NCBI GenBank assembly: GCA_035307765.1
Contig: DATGHU010000026.1
Coordinates: 161,418-225,417, forward strand
DNA length: 64,000 nt
Reading direction: 5' to 3'
Source of the DNA: a bacterium
GTDB taxonomy: Bacteria; Sysuimicrobiota; Sysuimicrobiia; Sysuimicrobiales; Segetimicrobiaceae
The stretch's first letter is position 1; the number at the start of each line of letters is the position of its first letter. The notes below the pieces were generated by a model. The model saw nothing but the letters and a program-made list of their open reading frames with translations, was not told where the DNA came from and ran no database searches. Positions 61,037 through 64,000 of the stretch are shown here, piece by piece. The position numbers and the translations under genes are program-made.

Positions 61037-61496
61037 GTGGATCGGGCGGTTCTCGACCCCGGGGGGGCTGTTCGCCGCCTAGCCTGACGCACCAAGACCC
61101 CGGCTCAGATACTGCTTGTCTTGGATTGGCGGGGGGGTCGAATTCATTGTCTCCCAGAATTCACCCAATGCGCGGAGGGCCGCTCTCCTACGTCCCAAGT
61201 TCAGGAAGTATGCGACGGTAGACGCAGTGGGCGCGTATCTGACTCCGCTCGAGCACAGGGCCAGCATGGTCGTCGACCCCGAACCGGGTTCCAGGCTGGC
61301 ACCCGACCCCGGGGGTGATGACCTGATCGCCTTGGCCAAGGGTGCGGCCGCTCATTTTCCGGTGTCCCGAGACGCTCATCTAACCGGCCTCGGGCGATCT
61401 CAGCGTCCGATTGTCACCCTACGAGCGTTCCTCTCCACCCTGGAGAAAGACGATTGCCGCGATCGAGGTGAGACCATTGTCGCCGGACCCCGTTGA
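61037..61496 (+). pseudogene. frameshifted PIN-domain toxin
   Basis: GTG 61037 abuts the antitoxin stop and gives VDRAVLDPGGAVRRLA, matching the first strand of PIN_3-type toxins (V-L-D-T/P-x-V-L-V). It ends at a TGA after 16 codons. The rest of the domain is in another frame from about 61083: SWIGGGVEFIVS, ALLRPKFRKYATVDAVGAYL, LAPDPGGDDLIALAKGAAAH and SRDAHLTGLG, ending near 61496. A homopolymer of seven G at 61061-61067 lies close to the break, but removing or adding one G alone does not give a fully open frame. This is a decayed toxin gene or contains a sequence error. Confidence 0.7.
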
Positions 61497-61543
61497 ATGC
61501 CCGCGCCCCCCTGTGTAGACGACCGCAAGAAGTCGACCCGACA

Positions 61544-62413
61544 ATGACCCCAGACTCGGATTCAGCGCGAGCCGCCCCGCAGGCGGTCGAGCCGGTCGGC
61601 AGCGACGCCGTGCCCCCCGCCCAAGCGATTCGTACCCTTGGCCTGACCCGACGCTTCGGTGCGCTGGCGGCCGTGGACGACGCGTCCATCGAGGTTCACC
61701 ACGGTGAGATCTTTGGACTGATCGGGCCCAACGGGGCGGGGAAGAGCACGATGATCAAGATCCTGACCACGCTCCTCCCGCCTACCACCGGCCACGCCTG
61801 GGTGGCCGGATTCGATGTCGTGAGCCAGGCGCCGCGCGTCCGCCGCCGGATCGGCTATGTGCCGCAACTGGTTTCGGCCGATGGCGCGCTCACCGGATAC
61901 GAGAATCTCCTGCTGTCCGCGCAGCTCTACAACATCCCGCCGAAGGAGTGCGCCCGGCGGATCCATGAAGCGTTGACGCTGATCGGCCTCCAGGATGCGG
62001 CCAACAAACAAGTGAGTCACTACTCTGGAGGGATGGTCCGAAGCCTGGAGATCGCCCAGAGCACCCTGCATCACCCCGCCGTGCTCTTTGCGGACGAACC
62101 CACAGTCGGCCTCGATCCCATCGCCCACCGAGCGGTCTGGGAGCACCTCCACGAGCTCCAGCAGCGCTTCCAGATGACGATCCTGGTCACGACCCACAGC
62201 ATGGAAGAAGCCGATCAACATTGTGCCCGGGTCGCCGTCATGCATCGTGGCCAAGTGGTGGTCGTCGGCTCGCCGGCCAGCCTCAAGGCCCAGGTCGGGC
62301 CGGCCGCCACCCTGGATGACGCGTTCATCCACTTCACCGGAGCCACACTCGAACAAGGAGGGGACTTCCGTGAGCTCCTACGTACCCGCCATACCGCCCG
62401 ACGTCTTTCGTGA
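61544..62413 (+). CDS. ABC transporter ATP-binding protein (DrrA/NodI-like)
   Basis: The 289-residue protein has Walker A GLIGPNGAGKSTMIKILTTL, the signature YSGGMVRSLEIAQSTLHHP (a variant of LSGGQ), Walker B VLFADEPTVGLDP and the switch His in LVTTHSMEEADQ. The N-terminal 30 residues before the domain are low-complexity. Together with the permease it forms an ABC-2 exporter. Substrates of this family range from drugs to lipids and polysaccharides; nothing here decides. It overlaps the permease start by about 44 bases. Confidence 0.9.
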   Translation: MTPDSDSARAAPQAVEPVGSDAVPPAQAIRTLGLTRRFGALAAVDDASIEVHHGEIFGLIGPNGAGKSTMIKILTTLLPPTTGHAWVAGFDVVSQAPRVRRRIGYVPQLVSADGALTGYENLLLSAQLYNIPPKECARRIHEALTLIGLQDAANKQVSHYSGGMVRSLEIAQSTLHHPAVLFADEPTVGLDPIAHRAVWEHLHELQQRFQMTILVTTHSMEEADQHCARVAVMHRGQVVVVGSPASLKAQVGPAATLDDAFIHFTGATLEQGGDFRELLRTRHTARRLS

Positions 62414-63194
62414 ACCCCCGGCCGCCCTGGCGTTCCTCCGCCACGTCTTCGCCGTCGCGGGCGCCGAGATCCGAAAGCTCCGGCACGACCCGCTCGAGCT
62501 ACTGTCCCGGGCGGTTCAACCGACGCTCTGGCTGGTCGTCTTCGGCCAGGTGATGGCGCGGCTCCGGGGCGTCCCCACCGGGCGCCTCACCTATTTGGCC
62601 TTCATGGCCCCCGGGATCCTCGCGCAGAGCGTCCTCTTCATCGCCATCTTCTACGGGATCGCGACCATCTGGGAGCGCGACCTCGGGATCCTCCACAAAC
62701 TGCTGGTGAGCCCGGCCACCCGAACGGCGCTGGTCCTCGGCAAAGCGCTGTCCGCGGGCGTCCGCGCCCTCTCACAAGCGATCATCGTCTACGCCCTCGC
62801 GGTGCTGATGCGCATCGACGTGAACTTCCACCCGGCGAACGTGGTGGGCGTCCTCGTGCTGGTCATCATGGGCTCCGCCCTCTTCTCGATGTTTTCGGTC
62901 GTCATGGCGTGCCTGGTCAAGACGCGGGAGCGGTTCATGGGCATCGGCCAGATCTTGACGATGCCGCTGTTCTTCGCCAGCAATGCCATCTATCCCATCA
63001 GCCTGATGCCCGACTGGCTGCGCCTGCTCTCGGCCATCAACCCCCTCACCTACCAAGTCGACGCCCTGCGCGCGCTCATGGTCAACGGCGGAACGAGTGC
63101 CCTGGGCTTGGGAACCGATTTTGGCGTCCTGCTCCTTGGGACCGCGCTGTTCGTGGGATTGGCAGCCAAGTTGTATCCACAGATGGTGACGTGA
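62370..63194 (+). CDS. ABC-2 type transporter permease
   Basis: GTG 62370 has AGGAGGGG seven bases upstream, inside the end of the ATPase gene. The 274-residue product has six transmembrane segments and the ABC-2 motifs RAVQPTLWLVVFGQVMARL, YLAFMAPGILAQSVLFIAIF and the late FASNAIYPISLMPDWLRLLS, AINPLTYQVDALRALM. This is the DrrB/NodJ type. It works as a dimer with two copies of the ATPase in the inner membrane. Confidence 0.9.
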   Translation: MSSYVPAIPPDVFREPPAALAFLRHVFAVAGAEIRKLRHDPLELLSRAVQPTLWLVVFGQVMARLRGVPTGRLTYLAFMAPGILAQSVLFIAIFYGIATIWERDLGILHKLLVSPATRTALVLGKALSAGVRALSQAIIVYALAVLMRIDVNFHPANVVGVLVLVIMGSALFSMFSVVMACLVKTRERFMGIGQILTMPLFFASNAIYPISLMPDWLRLLSAINPLTYQVDALRALMVNGGTSALGLGTDFGVLLLGTALFVGLAAKLYPQMVT

Positions 63195-63576
63195 CGTCCC
63201 TTCAAGGTCACCGAGACAAGCCTCGGCAAGCGGGCCTTGGACGGCCTGTGATCGGTGTGACGGATATGACGAGGATCGGGGCGATGTCCGAAGACGCCTG
63301 CGACGCCATCGAATGTCTCCCCCACCGTGCGGGATACCCTCGACGGCCTGGTCGAACCGATCGTTCCGGTTCTCCAGGAATTGATGCACTCCGCGCTCGC
63401 GCGGTTTCGATTCGGCAGAAGACAGAGCATACGTGGCATCGACGGGGACCGACTTCACCGAGCACCGCCCGCATCCTCACCGCCGCTGGCCGCGTAGGCC
63501 GTACTCGCTCGTCGGCTGCGGCGGTGAGGCCGCCATCCCCAGCCGTATGGTGGCGGGCGCCTGAATCAGGAGACAA
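63195..63576. other. intergenic region between convergent genes
   Basis: About 380 bp. A plus-strand patch near 63.32-63.43 kb reads like coding sequence (VRDTLDGLVEPIVPVLQELM) but has no start site and no known family, so it may be a gene remnant. No clear terminator hairpin was found. Confidence 0.3.
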
Positions 63577-64000
63577 TCACGAAGCGGTCCAGGCCAGGAC
63601 GTCCCACCCGTTGTAGAGATATCCCTGCGGATTCCAGAATCCATCACGCGGCTGCGTCCGACCGCGCGAGTCCGTCGCGCGCACCGCGATCTCGTGACGC
63701 CCGGGGGCGAACGTCGCCGTGAACTCCCACTGATACCACGCGTAGGCGGATCCGGGCGTCGTGATCCGGGCCGGCCGCCACGCCCCGCCGTCCGCCGAGA
63801 CCTCCACCGTCGCGATCGCGGTCTCCCCCGCGTACGCGACACCGGCAAAGGCGCTCGACCCCGCCGGCATCGTCTCGCTGCCGGTCGGTGAGGTGAAGAA
63901 CGAGTTCACCGGGAACACCGTGGTGGGGACGAAGTCCTGCGAGAAGTTGAAGGTCTTGTCGGTCGGATTGATCGGCACGGGGTTGATGCGGTAGAGATCT
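63577..64000 (-). CDS. sulfite oxidase-family protein, C-terminal part
   Basis: The frame is open to the right window edge, so the N-terminal catalytic (molybdopterin) domain lies outside. The visible 140 residues are the Mo-co oxidoreductase dimerisation domain, an Ig-like fold: AGVAYAGETAIATVEVSADG, WRPARITTPGSAYAWYQWEF, GRHEIAVRATDSRGRTQP and the closing NPQGYLYNGWD. The family includes sulfite oxidase, SorA and YedY-like enzymes. Location and exact activity need the missing part. Confidence 0.85.
   Translation of the reverse strand, partial: DLYRINPVPINPTDKTFNFSQDFVPTTVFPVNSFFTSPTGSETMPAGSSAFAGVAYAGETAIATVEVSADGGAWRPARITTPGSAYAWYQWEFTATFAPGRHEIAVRATDSRGRTQPRDGFWNPQGYLYNGWDVLAWTAS

Noticed and set aside
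1-64000. CRISPR arrays, tRNA/rRNA genes, prophage or plasmid modules
   Set aside because: None of the expected repeats, conserved RNA sequences or hallmark genes were seen on reading through the window; a dedicated tRNA/ncRNA scan would be needed to exclude small RNAs.

Overview
The window is a long chromosomal fragment from a high-GC bacterium. Most genes use strong GGAGG-type ribosome sites, and GTG starts with 4-base gene overlaps are common. A Wza-type polysaccharide export protein, a Wzc-type copolymerase and a predicted beta-barrel protein ending in Phe suggest a two-membrane (diderm) cell. I cannot assign a phylum from the sequence. No tRNA, rRNA, CRISPR array, complete insertion sequence or plasmid origin was seen.

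Positions 1-32.7 kb hold a large exopolysaccharide/capsule locus, mostly on the minus strand. The left edge has a two-gene membrane unit behind a cyclic-di-GMP class I riboswitch. Then come a GT-C glycosyltransferase (plus strand), a module of GT4 glycosyltransferase, polysaccharide deacetylase, ATP-grasp/methyltransferase fusion and flavin oxidoreductase, a Wzx-like flippase, and a three-domain protein (nucleotidyltransferase, thymidylate-kinase-like, aminoglycoside-phosphotransferase-like). A WecG/TagA glycosyltransferase, another GT4, a secreted beta-helix protein, a Wzy-type polymerase and a second deacetylase follow. The core assembly operon (27.4 to 21.5 kb) encodes Wza, a Wzc-like copolymerase with a degenerate kinase site, an initiating sugar transferase and a coiled-coil protein. 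A LuxR-type response regulator, two small exported proteins and the divergent rfbB-rfbD pair (dTDP-6-deoxysugar synthesis) complete this part.

Positions 32.7-46.4 kb are visibly AT-richer and form a second glycan cassette: two methyltransferases, an outer-membrane-like beta protein, a GT-C enzyme with a lectin-like ectodomain, three further glycosyltransferases, a second flippase, and gmhA plus a heptose-7-phosphate kinase gene. The composition suggests acquisition by transfer. At its right edge a 58-codon gene for a secreted peptide lies just upstream of an HTH-TPR regulator of RRNPP type. This is a candidate peptide-signalling pair and the most interesting possible new system here.

Positions 48-59.4 kb (minus strand) hold an S41 peptidase, a ureohydrolase and an apparent nitrogen-catabolism operon: CodA-like deaminase, sarcosine oxidase-like enzyme, HyuA, HyuB, HD-domain protein and a purB-like lyase. 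The set fits degradation of creatinine or another methylated hydantoin. Positions 59.9-61.5 kb carry one intact VapBC-type module and a second antitoxin whose PIN toxin is frameshifted. An ABC exporter pair and the C-terminal end of a sulfite-oxidase-family protein close the window.
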